Part shown: in pieces, positions 44,370 through 56,290 of the stretch
How positions within the stretch are numbered: the stretch's first letter is position 1
Layout: every line of letters begins with the position of its first letter
NCBI GenBank assembly: GCA_949128115.1
Contig: OX421968.1
Location: 5,704,001-5,768,000, forward strand
Direction: 5' to 3'
DNA from: Anaspis maculata
Lineage: Eukaryota > Arthropoda > Insecta > Coleoptera > Scraptiidae
DNA length: 64,000 nucleotides
Notes under the pieces: model-generated
The model's input: the letters and a program-made list of their open reading frames with translations, nothing else
What the model was told of the DNA's origin: nothing
Databases searched by the model: none
Translations under genes and position numbers: made by a program

Positions 44370-45265
44370 CAGGTTTTGCTGCCTGCGGCCCATTTCTGGG
44401 TTGGTGGTTTCAACATAGACTTCAGCAAGTCCTCTAGCCAGAAACAGGAGGTTTTAAATATTGTGAGTCAATTTGGAATGTACAGCATTGTTGATGACTT
44501 CACTAGGGTCTCCAGTATGAGCTCAATTTGTACACGTTGACACTATGTCCGATCATCGGATGCTTGTAGTGGGGTATAATGTAGAACTACTGGGAAATTC
44601 TGACTAATACCATTATCCCTTTTATGTTAGACAACATATTAAACAGATTCAAAGAACAGTTCGAAGAATTACTCTATGAGAAAAGCTGGAAACCAGTTTA
44701 TGGATCAAATAATTCGGATCGAAGCGGTGGTGGCCGAGTGGTATAGGTGATGGCAAGCCAATCTACTCGCGCTGCGCTTTGTTGGTTCGAATTCCGCTAC
44801 ATCCGTACAGAAAACTTGACGGATCTTAGTGGACGTCAAGCAGTCCTCTGACCAATTGAGAAGTCTTGATAATACATAATTATAACGAAAACAATCGTAA
44901 TATCATCAGTTGAAAAAATTCTACAAAGAAGAATACTACTTCAACCTAGAAGTAGACGGAACGATCATAAATAGTGCTGGTGAAGTTGCAGAAATCCTTG
45001 GAGATTTTTTCTCTTATATCCCTAAAAAACAAACGCTCTAATGGCTCAGACGGTGTACCGGTCAGTATTGTCAAGAAGTTCCAAGTTCTCCTAAGCAAAC
45101 CAATAACTCATCGCAATAGTACTTCATTCAGTAAGGACTCATTTCATTTACAAAACCACAAAAGTTATCAGTGATGACACCTGTTTTAAAAAAAGGCGAT
45201 AAAAAGTGAAAGAAGTCTATAGACCTATTTCTCTAAGATCGGCCTTTACAAAACTTAATGGCGGG
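44370..45265 (+). pseudogene. Non-LTR retrotransposon relic (endonuclease end to RT start), split by a SINE-like unit
   Basis: In order on the plus strand, with frame changes: VGGFNIDFSK followed by QKQEVLNIVSQFGM and DDFTRVSSMSS, the usual 'GDFNIDL..Q..LLxxxxSFGLxQ..xxPTR' part of a LINE endonuclease; SDHRMLVVGYN (about 44549-44582), the conserved 'SDHxxL' end of that domain; FKEQFEELLYEKSW; then after the SINE-like insert LKKFYKEEYYF, SAGEVAEILGDFF, NGSDGVPVSIVKK, VMTPVLKKGDKK and RPISLRSAFTK, the 'GPDGIPxxLLK..VxPVxKKGD..YRPISLL' entry of reverse transcriptase. Stops and shifts abound, and the catalytic RT core is not present. Confidence 0.75.
44722..44890 (+). mobile_element. tRNA-derived SINE-like unit
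   Basis: An A-box-like TGGCCGAGTGG (44731-44741) and a B-box-like GGTTCGAATTCC (44784-44795) lie at tRNA-like spacing, with GGTGATGGCAAGCC between, as in a Ser/Leu-type tRNA head. A full cloverleaf is not formed, so it is not a tRNA gene. The unit splits the LINE relic. Its 3' limit and target duplication are not clear. Confidence 0.55.
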
Positions 45266-45389
45266 TTCGAAACTGGAATATGGGTATTAATCTTTTGTTG
45301 AAATTCCTGCAGCCACCAGCCCAAAACTTAAGTGTAATAGTATTCCAGTATTTTTTTTTAGTACTGGAGCTTAGTAAATATTATGGCTT

Positions 45390-45665
45390 CTATATTTGGT
45401 TGGCATTGTAACCAAATTTGACAGAAAGCAACACAACAAATGGAGCAATTTAGTTCTGCAGTTGCAGTTTCCCACCATTTCCCAGTCGGGCGTTACAATT
45501 TTTCCAATTTTTCCCTGGCCGTCATCACTCGAGAGGGCCGCTCACCCTGGTTTTGACCATGTCGACCCGCGATTGGTGCAGGACATTACTCAGACGCTCT
45601 TTCGACATTTTAGGTGCAGACTCGCTGCGAGTGATAACTGGAAACGAGATTAAATTAATTTTTGC
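45390..45665 (-). mobile_element. Family X element, internal fragment, reverse
   Basis: GTAACCAAATTTGACAGAAAG, CTGCAGTTGCAGTTTCCCAC, CAGTCGGGCGTTAC and TTTTAGGTGCAGACTCGCTG follow the complement of family X. It has no terminal repeats. Confidence 0.6.
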
Positions 45666-47230
45666 ATAATGCTTCAAGCTTAGTATTTTCTCGAAATAAA
45701 ATGAGATTACTTGAAGAAGTACTGTTACTACTGTACCAATCTTATACTCGACCTGTGATGATAAATATATACATGAGAGTAGGTATCAAGTTTCATTAGA
45801 ATCCGATCATGGATAAAAAAAAAACCTGTGGCGACCCAGGCTGCAACTCAAAAGTTATTCACATAACACTCGAGTTTATTTCGTTGTTAAACAAAACCCG
45901 AATAGAATGGAATTCCAAAGAAGTTCGGTAAAGAGTAAATTTTTGAAAGTGAAGGACTTCTAGGTATGTGTTTCTGTTTTTGCTTGAAAAATAAACATTT
46001 ACCATTTCGATCTGGCACAACATCAAGATTTTCTGATTTTCAACTACGATTCCGTGCTATGAACCGTTTCATCATGTGTCATCAACTCGTTGTCACGTTG
46101 AACGAAACCACCAGTTCACTTTGTACACATCATCACACAATCCCGATAATGCAACACGACAAACTGAATAAATCTCGCTGATACACCGCCACTCATGTTG
46201 TGTACAATGTGTTATTGATTCCCCCAACAAATTCAACAAGGCATCCCTAAACACCAGGAGACCCGGACCAAGAAAAGAAAGAGAAAATAAAACCGTAACG
46301 TATACATGTAAAACATGGACTTCACTTTTTTTCAAAGTTCCCTTTACATTGTTAAATCTACATACTAAGATAGGTACGAGTGTATCAAATAAGTTATATT
46401 ACGTTAGTTAAAATTGGTTCATCAGACACATTGAAAAGTGTGCTTGTTTTATTCATCTGTCTACCATCAACACTATAATACGCAATTAAAAGTTTGACGA
46501 CAAAACCCCATGCCCCAACTTGTTCTCTTTAATTAAGGAGAAACCGTTAACATAATCAAATAATGTAAGGCGAAGCTAGGGCTACTTACTTAGGGCGAGA
46601 GTATATTTTTTGTGGCGTAAATTTTTGCAGGCGCGCCTTTCTTTTTGTTGGAATATCACCCATTAGTGGTTTCTGAAATAAGGTGAGTATCACAAAAAAG
46701 CCGCGAAGACATCATTTACTTTTCTAGATATGTTCCCTCATAATTTGGCTTTATCATTTCACCCCCCGAGAAGTCATATTAGAAAATGAAATGCGCGTTA
46801 TATAATAAACGGAATAATAATGTGAAAGACGTCGGGGATTTTAAAAATTGCGCTGAGGATTAGGGGGGTTAGCTCGCTTGTGTGATATTGGTCGGGAAAA
46901 GGAATAAAATACGCCTTAAATTGCCAGTAATTTGGTAGCAAGTGAAATGCAGATGACAGTTTGAATTATTCGAGGCTTAATGAGAGTATAAACGTAAGAA
47001 GTTATGCACATAACGTAAATTTGATAAACTTGATGAATGAACTTTCGGTGCAGCCCATTTATGACTTTATTTTTTAATTGTGGTACATAATTGCTTGTTA
47101 ATCAATTAACGAAATTTGATTGCCAGCAAATTCTAGGCTGCAGAAAATCTTTATTAACGTAGAATGCACTCGCGTATTGTTCAGTCCACAAAGAAGTATA
47201 GTCGTATCCTGGTTTGTCAAGGATGTGTAG
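45666..47230. other. No recognisable feature
   Basis: AT-rich. Frames at 45966-46335 overlap on both strands and lack motifs. Confidence 0.45.
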
Positions 47231-47540
47231 TACAGGTGTTCACGCGAGACGGATATCGCCCCCCCCCCCGCATATTCTAGCCTTGATCGAACGAAGGTAA
47301 AATAGATAGACTTAAGGCAGTCGATATTTGCGATAGATCCGCCGATCTATCGATCCGATAGATGCAAAAAAAAATTGCGACACCCTGTATATGGCACGAA
47401 ATAGAAAATTATGCTTGACATAATATTCAGAAACTACGGAAAAAATTGTCCAATTGTCCCAGGAATTTTTTTCCCTCTTTGAATTATCGTGAAGGGGAAG
47501 ATTTTTATGGAGGGGTATCCGTCTCGCGTGAGCACCTGTA
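47231..47540. mobile_element. 310-bp inverted-repeat element
   Basis: TACAGGTGTTCACGCGAGAC at the left pairs with GTCTCGCGTGAGCACCTGTA at the right. Arms of about 35 bp extend through GGATATCGCCCC/GGGGTATCC. The C run (47262-47271) lies just inside. A CACCCTGTATATGG word near 47383 and CGATAGAT repeats lie inside. Confidence 0.75.
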
Positions 47541-49424
47541 CGTTAAGGTGACCTGACCTGCTGCATTAAAAGTAAATAGTTAATGTTGATTTCCAATCAT
47601 GCTGAACAGACATAATTATTAATTCAATATTATATGTACATCTCAAAACGAGCCTATAGTCAGTCAGGTTACAATGGCGTTTCATGTGATGGACAGTGTC
47701 AAGTACCCAAAAGCAGAATTAAGTGCCAGCATGCTCATTACCTTTTTTCATTCATTACGCTGCAGCTGAACTGATCTTAATATTTTCGACGTTGGTGCAG
47801 GTGGATGGACTTCTCCAATTTCTGCAGGCCGCGCATCGTCCCAGCTATTGAAAAAAGAACTTGTTTGAAGAACGAAACTGCTAGCTAGCATTTGAGGATT
47901 TCAAAATCCTATTGGAGAAATACCCCCGGTTGCAAGAAACTAAAATTTGCTCCGTCGCAAATTAGCTTCGGTACCAAACTCGGTATCAAATGGTAGGCTA
48001 TTTGACGGCGTAAACAGAGACGTGTCTAGAGTGACGACTGACATTATCTGTCAAACGAAAAATTGAACCAAATTTGGAAATGGAAAGCTAAGCTGGATTG
48101 TGCATGGAAAAAGATGCACGGGAGAAGATAAAAACGCAAGCACAAGTGTACGTTTGAGTTTCGATTCATTGATCAGAATTTGAGAATTTTAAGTAGTGGC
48201 TGTAGGCAATCAGTTATCCAGGCCAAAACGAATTTTTTGGATTAGATTCTGCGGGATTAGGTTTGAATTGAGACAAGAGAAAAGAGGCAGCCATTTTCAC
48301 TGTGTGAGATTTATTTTTGTACCAAAGAAAAACTTGACAAATCCAGAATTCAGTTTCCTTCCTTCCCCTCAATTTCTTTGCTGTTGCTCATGCAAACGGC
48401 TCCTGCAGTATTTCCTGCCATCAAAAGCTGTTCTGGAGCTACTGAATCAGCACTGGACATCACCTTGACACATTCTTGATACAGTGTCACTAGCGGCCCA
48501 GGATTGTTCAAGTTTCGTCACAGGATCACAGTCCCAGTACTCCTGTAACTCATCGTTGTCACGAAGCACTAATACTTTGACCGAGCAATGCTTTGCAATA
48601 AGGAGCTCCGCGTTCTTGGTGTAAACAACAGCTTTGTTTCCGCCGGAGGTACAAGGCTCATGCTCGTGGAGGCATCCAGCAAGTGTTCGCAATTTCAGTC
48701 TGTAACTCCCATCGCTTGAACCTGGAATTGTTGATCGACATAATAGCATCTACGGAGGCAGTTTGTCATATTCACCTGATCGAGAGCCTGTGCATGATGG
48801 ATTTATGCCTTAATTCAGTGCAATGATTTGCATATTATTGTTCGAAACTCGAAGAAATAAATAATGCTGTCAGCCTCAAAATTTTTGACGCTTCTTTGAC
48901 TTTGACAGCCCGCAGCCCGCGCAGTACATTTTATCTACGAGGAGGTTTTTTCGATCGGCAATGACCCGACGTCCCGGCGAACTGCTATTTCTTGGTCTTC
49001 TCAGGAGAATAAAAATTGGAGACGTTGAAAATTCAAAATAAAGTGTCGAATCAGACATTTTAGGTACTTACCTACGCATAAAAAGATGCAAGTAGTTCAA
49101 ATGTGTGACAACCTTAGCCACAGCCTGTTTGGTACCGTGTTTGATATCCTGTTCCTGCAACCCGATTCAATTTGCTACGTCGCAAAATCAACTACCACGT
49201 TCCTGCAACCGGGCAATAGAGAACAGAATTGAATAACAAATCTGTTAAGAAACCACAGGCCTTGAAAGTCTGGCTGGCGGCCATTGATAGCCCTCCATTG
49301 GTTGAAGCATCTGTGACTCAGGTTTCGCGTGACACCCACCATGGGTTCCACAAAAAATAATACGAAATCAGTTGATTCGCGATTTTTGTTTGTCAATTTG
49401 TAGCTGACTGATCAGTAGAAATTC
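47541..49424. other. Mostly featureless; one unassigned minus-strand frame
   Basis: The frame 48447-48749 (100 codons, minus) has a varied, protein-like composition and contains VVYTKNAELLIAKH and VLVLRDNDELQEYWD. It may be bounded by an AG (AACAATTCCAG, about 48719-48729) and a GTGATG donor (about 48461). I do not recognise the family. Other frames here show nothing. Confidence 0.35.
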
Positions 49425-50459
49425 TACACACATCAAAAGAATCTAGGGGACAAGCAAATTCAGACGATTTCTAAAATCATCATAACTTTTGATTGCCGTC
49501 AGTGATTTCATGTCTGTTTTCAGTGTTCGCGATAGCCCAATCCTTTGTTTTCATGTCTTGATCACGTCAAATACGAACAATGTTTTATAAAGTTTCTACA
49601 GGGTGATCAATGGAACAGTGTAAAATTGCCGAAAGTTCAGTGCGAGCGCGATTTCTCAAAAACAAATTTTTATGCATTTCAATAGCACAGTTATGAAGAC
49701 TGGTATTTCAGCTTCAGTAACGTTTTTGAATTTTGAAAATCGAAGGTAAATTGTCAAAGATATTGATCATTTTGTGCCCCATGTTGAACTCCCAAGAAGT
49801 GATCCGATTTCATTGAAACTTGGATCACATTCATGTCTGGTTTCAGTAATTGGAATTTCAAGGTCAAATGTCTTTCTCGGTCACTTCCAAGCCGCCATAC
49901 TAAACTTTTACGTGAATGATTCGATTTTAGTGTGTTTCAAGTTTCATTCAAATTGGATCATTTATGTAGAAAGTTCAATATAGCGGCTCGAAAGTGATCG
50001 AAAGTGACATTTGACCTTGAAATTCCAATTACTTGAACCAGACATGAGTGTGTTCCAAGTTTCAATGAAATTGGACCACTTTGTTTTTTCTTGGAAATTC
50101 AACACGGCGGCACAAAATGATCAATATCTTTGGCAATTTACCTTCGATTTTCAAAATTCAAAAACGTTACTGAAGCTGAAACACCGATCTTCATAACTGT
50201 GCTATTGGAATGCATGAAATATTTTTTTGGGAAATCGCGCTCGTACTGAACTTTCGGCTATTTTACACTGCTCCATTAATCACCCTGTAGCAACCTTATG
50301 GAACACTGTACGTATTTGACGTGATCAAGGCATGAAAACGAAAGATTGGGCAATCGAACACTGAAAACCGATATGAAATCGCTTGCGGAAATCAAAAGTT
50401 ATGATGATTTTAGAAATCGTCTGAATTTGCTTGTCCCCTAGATTCTTTTGATGTGTGTA
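49425..50459. mobile_element. 1.03-kb foldback Tc1-like element in the DIP intron
   Basis: The ends are TACACACATCAAAAGAATCT and its complement. An inner TACAGGGTGATCAATGG starts 172 bp in (49597), and CACCCTGTA ends 170 bp before the right end (50289). Arms of about 475 bp pair through GCTTCAGTAACGTTTTTGAA and CCTTGAAATTCCAATTACTT. Open frames on both arms are mirror images and not genes. Confidence 0.85.
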
Positions 50460-52415
50460 GTTTATTTGTCAATAGTGAAAATATAATGGGTCTAGCACAG
50501 ATTCCAGGCATTTTTTGTGGTTGATGGGGCTAGCATTCATCAGTTGCCAAGTTCAGTTAAAAAGTTTAGTTGATCTGCAATCAGCCCAAAAAACTGACGG
50601 TCGACTTATAAAATAATGATAAGCAGTTTGCATCACTGATCGATTGAACCCTAACATAGTTTTGATCCTTTACTATCTTATGTACTAGGGGCCAAAAACC
50701 TGTTGTCCCTCTTTTTTTGGCCTTCTCTTTACGTGACAGAAATGCTAACCGTATGGTGTTCACTTTTCAAGTGGAAAAAGAAATGATGCGAAATGTCTCC
50801 AAGGGTGAATTTGGCACGGAGTCCCGTCTGTTTTGCGGGACGGTGTTAGAAAATACATTTGCGGATGTAATTGCAGCGCACAAGAATCTTTATGGAAGAG
50901 CATGCATGCTTGGCAAATATTCTAAATAGGTACCTATGTATATTAAATGGAATTTCTTTCCACGGTATTTCGATTATTTATATTGGCGCTTTGGTGACAC
51001 TCACGTAGTTTCGGTTACTTACTACCCTGCAGGTATGCCGAGTGTCGTTTACATTTTAAGAGATGATGATAAATTTCCCTTTCTTACGTTCGATGTTATG
51101 TCTGTTAGTTATCTCGTAACATATAAAGTCTCCACTGTGTTGTACCTATACGAAAACATAAAACTTCTGCGCCTGAATTTATGTAACACCATTATTACTC
51201 TCTATTACCTTTGGCTTGTTCCCCTCAATGTCTCTGAGCGTTTATTTGAAAAGGGGCCTCCGACGTCGCGTAATTGCAATATTGCCAACATTTTTATCAA
51301 TTCTGAATTATCTAACTCATTAAATCTTAACTACTGAGAATAGCTAGTGAACTCAAGCCAACATTACTAGCGAATTGCCTCCGGTATGTGATATCAACGG
51401 ATGTTATTGATATGAGCTAACCATAGAAACTTGGTTGCTGGAGAAAAGTTATGTTACGTACGTATACACCAATACCATTGATGGCTCATATCGTAGGTAT
51501 CATGTTAATTTATAAGAAAATTAATATGTTGTGGAAAGAACATGATTTTTTGCAGTAATACTATATCATTATGCTGACACGGGCTTTATTAGCCGACATA
51601 TTAGTTTATCTAAAACAGCATACATACCTGATACAGAATTTTCTGTGAAATTTTCAGCAACATATAAAAACAGAAATAGCCATTTGCCTGAGCAGTCCAA
51701 TTTCAGATAACTGCTGTTTTCTTCAGTTTTTCTCGCGAACCATTGATTGCCATTGATGGTAGTGGAACTATAAGAAGAAACAGCATATTATTGTTTAATA
51801 AGACGAAGTCTGTCACATGACTGTTTTTGGGGCACGACGTACGCATTGAGAAGGAACGCCTACAATAATCCCATTGAAGGTTTTGCCGTCCAGGACCCTA
51901 ACTTCTAGTTCTTTGGCATACAACTTTCTGCGTTGTTCGTTTCCAGTTAATGCGCTTTTTTCAAAGACTCGAGGTCAGTCTCCTGCAATCATGCGGGCGT
52001 TACGACGATTATGGGAAGCCTACCGTTTTAGCTTCCAATCGACACCTCAACTAGGATTTATTCTCGAATGTATTTTACACTCTAACCCCCCCCCCGTTAT
52101 GAAAAACTCAATACATCATAATTATACTGTTGAGTGTATGTTAGTTACTCTCCTCGATTCTGATCCCCAACTATGTTTCCCTCACAGTTTTTTTTTATGA
52201 GGCTATTTTCGGCAGCCACCAAGCGAGCTGCAGCTGACTCCTCATCGAGGTTTGGAGAGCCTCTTCGAAGCCTGTTTTGGTTCTCCGACGGCATGCCAGC
52301 TTTTTCCGGGGGTTACGTATCGTATTTTATATATCTTCTGAGAGCTCTTGAAATTTATAGCCTTCTGGGTTCCGTGGTACACGTTCTCCACAACCTTCGT
52401 ACGCTTGAACACTAA
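50460..52415. other. No supported gene
   Basis: The frames 50936-51337 (133 codons) and 51874-52200 (108 codons) are AT-driven or unassigned, with no motif I recognise. A C run lies at 52087-52095. Confidence 0.4.
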
Positions 52416-52621
52416 TAGGCCATCCACAATGATGTTGATGTCAACGTAATGTTATCGGCAATGGTAATGTTAGCATTCCAAGCAACTGGTTTCAATGGTT
52501 ATGAATACCATTGCCACTAACATGATTGTGAACGTCACCATTTGAAACTCGTTGCTTTGAATGCTAACATTACCATTGCCGATAACATTACGTTAACATT
52601 AACATCATCGTGTATGGCCTA
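52416..52621. mobile_element. 206-bp palindromic MITE
   Basis: Starts TAGGCCATCCACAATGATG; the complement of the right end is TAGGCCATACACGATGATG. Arms of about 85 bp pair through CGTAATGTTATCGGCAATGG and TAATGTTAGCATTC. The target duplication is not clear. Confidence 0.8.
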
Positions 52622-53229
52622 TACGACTTTCGGTGGACTTGACTTCCTGGGCTCTGTGCGCTTATCATAGTGTTGCCTGCACCTTTTGCTAATTTTTCAA
52701 ACAGACAACATATTAACGCTTCAGGCGTCTGGTAGATTGTTCCCATCGATTTTGAACGGTAACACAATTTCACTTTAAAAACTACCCGCTGACAAAAATT
52801 TCCCTGATCCACCCCCAAAAGGGTTATGACTGGTGAATGTCTGGGCACCTTCTCTGGGTCGTGTCAAAGTGAAGCGTGTTGTGGTTGTACTTACATCTTC
52901 TGGATCAGAGTGGCTGTAAAATATAGGATCATGTTACTAGAATCAACATAGTTACCATAATCAGTCCCCTTTGATATTAATTTTCGTTGAAGATTGTTTT
53001 GAAAGAAAATCGACATCACGTAATGCACAGACAGCAATGAAGTGACTGTTGCCTGTCTCGTGAACTCTGTCTCGCTACCTTCTCCCCCCCCCCCCAATAT
53101 TTATTCGCACTTGAAGGTCTTTTGATGGTGCTGAAATTATTTTTTCAAAACCATTGGACAGTTGAATTTTCTGAATTTTTTTCAAATTTCAAATCCACTG
53201 AGGAACATGCATTTTGTAGGTTCAACAAG
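52622..53229. other. No supported gene
   Basis: Contains a C run (53085-53094) and short frames without motifs. Confidence 0.4.
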
Positions 53230-54620
53230 TTTTAAGGTAAATATTAGTCCGGGCGCTCATGTATGAAAAACTAGCTCCCGTGGCGGTATTCGTGATAGTT
53301 GAATGAAAATTGTTTTGTTCGATCGGGGATAGCCCTTGGGACAATTTTTTTTTGTGGCAATCGATATTCCTCGTCGTTGATTTTTGATGGCTTCTCTAAA
53401 ATCAAGACTTTAGGAGCTTCTGGAGCTCCGGCTCTACTGAACAGATTTTCAAGTGTGTAGGTTTATCTTGAAACTAATGCGAAACTCTACAAAATGAATG
53501 TCATAGTTTCTGTCAAAACCGATTTTGTCAGAGTGGTTGGTTGGGTCTGTCTGTAATCTTCCTCGATAACTGTCGAACCGTTGATCCGATTGACTTGAAA
53601 TTTGACATGCAGACATGGTTTTGCCCTGGAATGAGCCCATTGGCTTTTGGCTGTCATCTGTCAAAACAGAAGTGACACTATCAACAAATGTCAGAAGCTA
53701 TATCTTACGGAACTAGACTTTCAATATGTCATTTTAAAGCCCTTGAAAAACTGTATTCAGAACAGTTGAAACTATTGCTCTATCTGTCGTCTGTCAAAAA
53801 ATAAAAAATGTCAAAGTTCAAAAGTTTACCATTCGATTATTCAAAATCTATCCGTCGGATTGGAACCAAATTTGGCAGGAACCAACACAACAAGAGAGGC
53901 AAATGAAGTCTGGAGTTGCAGTTTTCCACCACTCTCCAGTCGGAATTTTCGAAATTTCTCGTGGCCGTTGCCATTCGAAAGGGCCTCCCACCCCGGTTTT
54001 GATCAGGACTAATCGCTTCTGATGCAATACTCCACTCAAAAATTCATTCCTGCTTGGGGATCGACTTTTTCCGAAAAATTCAAACTGATATCGGAAGTAG
54101 ATTGGATTGGGCGTCGTGTAGACCCATTTTCAAAATCAGCACGGTTTCGGTTTCCCGACGGTAATTTTTTGAAAATGAAATTTGGACATTCTGTAAACTT
54201 GAAAATACTCAGTGCAAATTTCGGCGTGCCCAAAATATTCATTTTAGGTGCAGACATGCTGCGAATGAAAGCTGGAGAAAAGATTGAATTAATTTTTAGA
54301 GGAAAAAGTTTCGAAATCGGACCGACGCCGACGGTTCTCGATCTTTCCTCTCTGGAAAAACTGCAAATTTTTAAACTTCTCATCTCTTGAACAGAATTCC
54401 ACCACTTTTCTTTTTCAATAAGAGGTAAGTGGTTCTAGAATATTTTTCAGCATTTTTTCGGAAAAAGTCGATCCCCAAGCAGGAATAAATTTTTGAGTGG
54501 AGTACTGCATCAAAAGCGAGTCGTCCTGGTCAAAACCGAGGTGAGAAATTTCAAAAATTCATAACGGCCGACTGGTGAATAGTGGAAAACTGCAACTGCA
54601 GACTTAATTTGACTCTTTTG

Positions 54621-55642
54621 CAGAGGCGTATCTACGGGGGGGCAAGTGGGGCACGTGCCATGGGCGCACTTTAATCCTCAGGGCGCAAATGAGAGGAAAA
54701 GATAGAATCGTGAAAAAATGAAAAAAAAAAAATGGAAAAACGAATCAAAGACCAAGTTCTTTGAACTTCATATAATTATATACAGGTGTCTCAAAACTCA
54801 CGCCCCAGAGAAAATGAAGCAAAACTAGATAGCAGTCAGATGTGTAATACCGAGAAAAAAAAATCTACCTGAAATGGTATTCGAGAAAAGACAAAGTTAA
54901 GTTAACCAATCACAGACCTGTACATTTGAGGTATGTTACCTCAATTTCAAGTTTGCTAGGTTCAAGTAATTAAGTATCTAAATCTGGCAGTGTCACAGTT
55001 ACAGTGAGCCAAACATTTATTGCAAAATGACAGGCAGTTGGTATTACTTTCAAAACTTAGCAACTGGGTTAAATTTTGCAAATTTACCTCGAATTGACCC
55101 TCCGGGATTGGTGGATTCAAAAAAAAAATTAATGACTCCTTTATGCAAGCAGCAATGCATTTTTTCCCTCCGTTTCTTGGGAACCTATTGTCGTCGGCAC
55201 CATGTCAGTGTTCTCTGGAGCGCGAGTTTTGAAACACCCTGGATAATGTAGATATTTGAACTGTTGGGCGCAATTCGTGTGAGCAATAATTTACAAGCGA
55301 AATGGGAACAGAGAAAGAGGGAAAACCAAAACCAATACATTCAAACAGACGATCAACTTTCGACTTTTTCATCTGATCTAGGTAGGTATAACCTATAACA
55401 GAGACCCTATTTTCGGAACCAGGGAACAGTTCATCAGGTGATGTTGCCTAGGTGATAGCCTAGTGACAGCCCTGGTTGCCTAGCAACTTTGCATGGGAAC
55501 GGATCACACGTGGGTGCCCTATTTGTCGTTGGCCCACCTGAATTCTGAGAAACTGCCTGAGGCGCATTTCCCAGGGTTTCTAATTGAGGGGCGCAATTTT
55601 CATATTTTGCCCTGGGCGCAATTTACCCTAGATACGCCACTG
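54621..55642. mobile_element. hAT element, 1022 bp, with 8-bp target duplication CTCTTTTG
   Basis: Starts CAGAGGCGTATCTA and ends TAGATACGCCACTG, the classic CAGnGGCGTA(T/A)CTA hAT terminus with one mismatch. CTCTTTTG flanks both sides (54613-54620 and 55643-55650). Removing the element restores TTGACTCTTTTGTTGTGTTG, which is present intact in another family X copy at about 30944-30963. Subterminal GGGGGGCAAGTGGGGCACG and GGGCGCAATTTACCC are also typical. No transposase; a foldback lies inside. Confidence 0.92.
54781..55245. mobile_element. 465-bp foldback nested in the hAT element
   Basis: TACAGGTGTCTCAAAACTCA, then GCCCCAGAGAA, pair with TTCTCTGGAGCGCGAGTTTT, then GAAACACCCTGGATA. TA flanks it. 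Non-coding. Confidence 0.7.
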
Positions 55643-56290
55643 CTCTTTTGTTGTGTTGGTTCCTGCCAAATTTGGTTCCAATTCGACGGATAGATTTTGA
55701 ATAATTAAATGGTAAACTTTTGAACTTTGACATTCTCTATTTTTTGACGGATGACAGATAGAGCGATACTTTCAACTGTTCTAAATACAGTTTTTTAGGG
55801 GTTTTCAAATGACATCATTGAAAGTCTAGTTCCGTGAGATATAACTTCTGACATGTGTTGATAGTGTCACTTTTGTCTGACAGATGACAACCAATAGCCA
55901 ATTGGCTCATTCCAGGGCAAAACCATGTCTGCCTGTTGAATTTCAAGTCAATCGGATCAACGGTTCGACAGTTATCGAGGAAGATTACAGACAGACCCAA
56001 CCACCCTGTCAAAATCGGTTTTGACAGAAACTATTACATTCATTTTGTAGAGTTTCACATTACCTTGAAAATAAACCTACCCACTTGAAAATCTGTCCAG
56101 TAGAGCCGGAGATCCGGAAGGTTTATGTCTTTTATTTTGAAGAAGCCATCAAAAATCAACGACGAGAAATATCGATTGCCACAAAAAAATTGTTCCAAGG
56201 GCTATCTCCAATCGAACAAAACAATTGCCGCCACGGGGACACATAAGCGCCTGGACTATATCTTAAAACTGGTACTTGGCCAATCGCGTT

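Larger units (their letters stand above)
53230..56290. mobile_element. Inverted pair of family X copies with extended arms
   Basis: The left part (53440-54415, reverse X) and the right part (54455-56050, forward X, less the hAT insertion) mirror each other through GTCAAAACCGATTTTG, CAGACATGGTTTTGCCCTGG and GTCGATCCCCAAGCAGGAAT. Pairing continues beyond X in both directions through GTAGAGCCGG, CAAAAATCAACGACGAG, GGGCTATC and AACAAAACAATT. The structure is two X copies head to head inside a larger foldback. CACCCTGTA at 56510-56518 may be the right outer inner-motif. A left partner was not found. Confidence 0.65.

Noticed and set aside
44722..44810. Functional tRNA gene
   Set aside because: A and B boxes are present, but the acceptor and anticodon stems do not pair.
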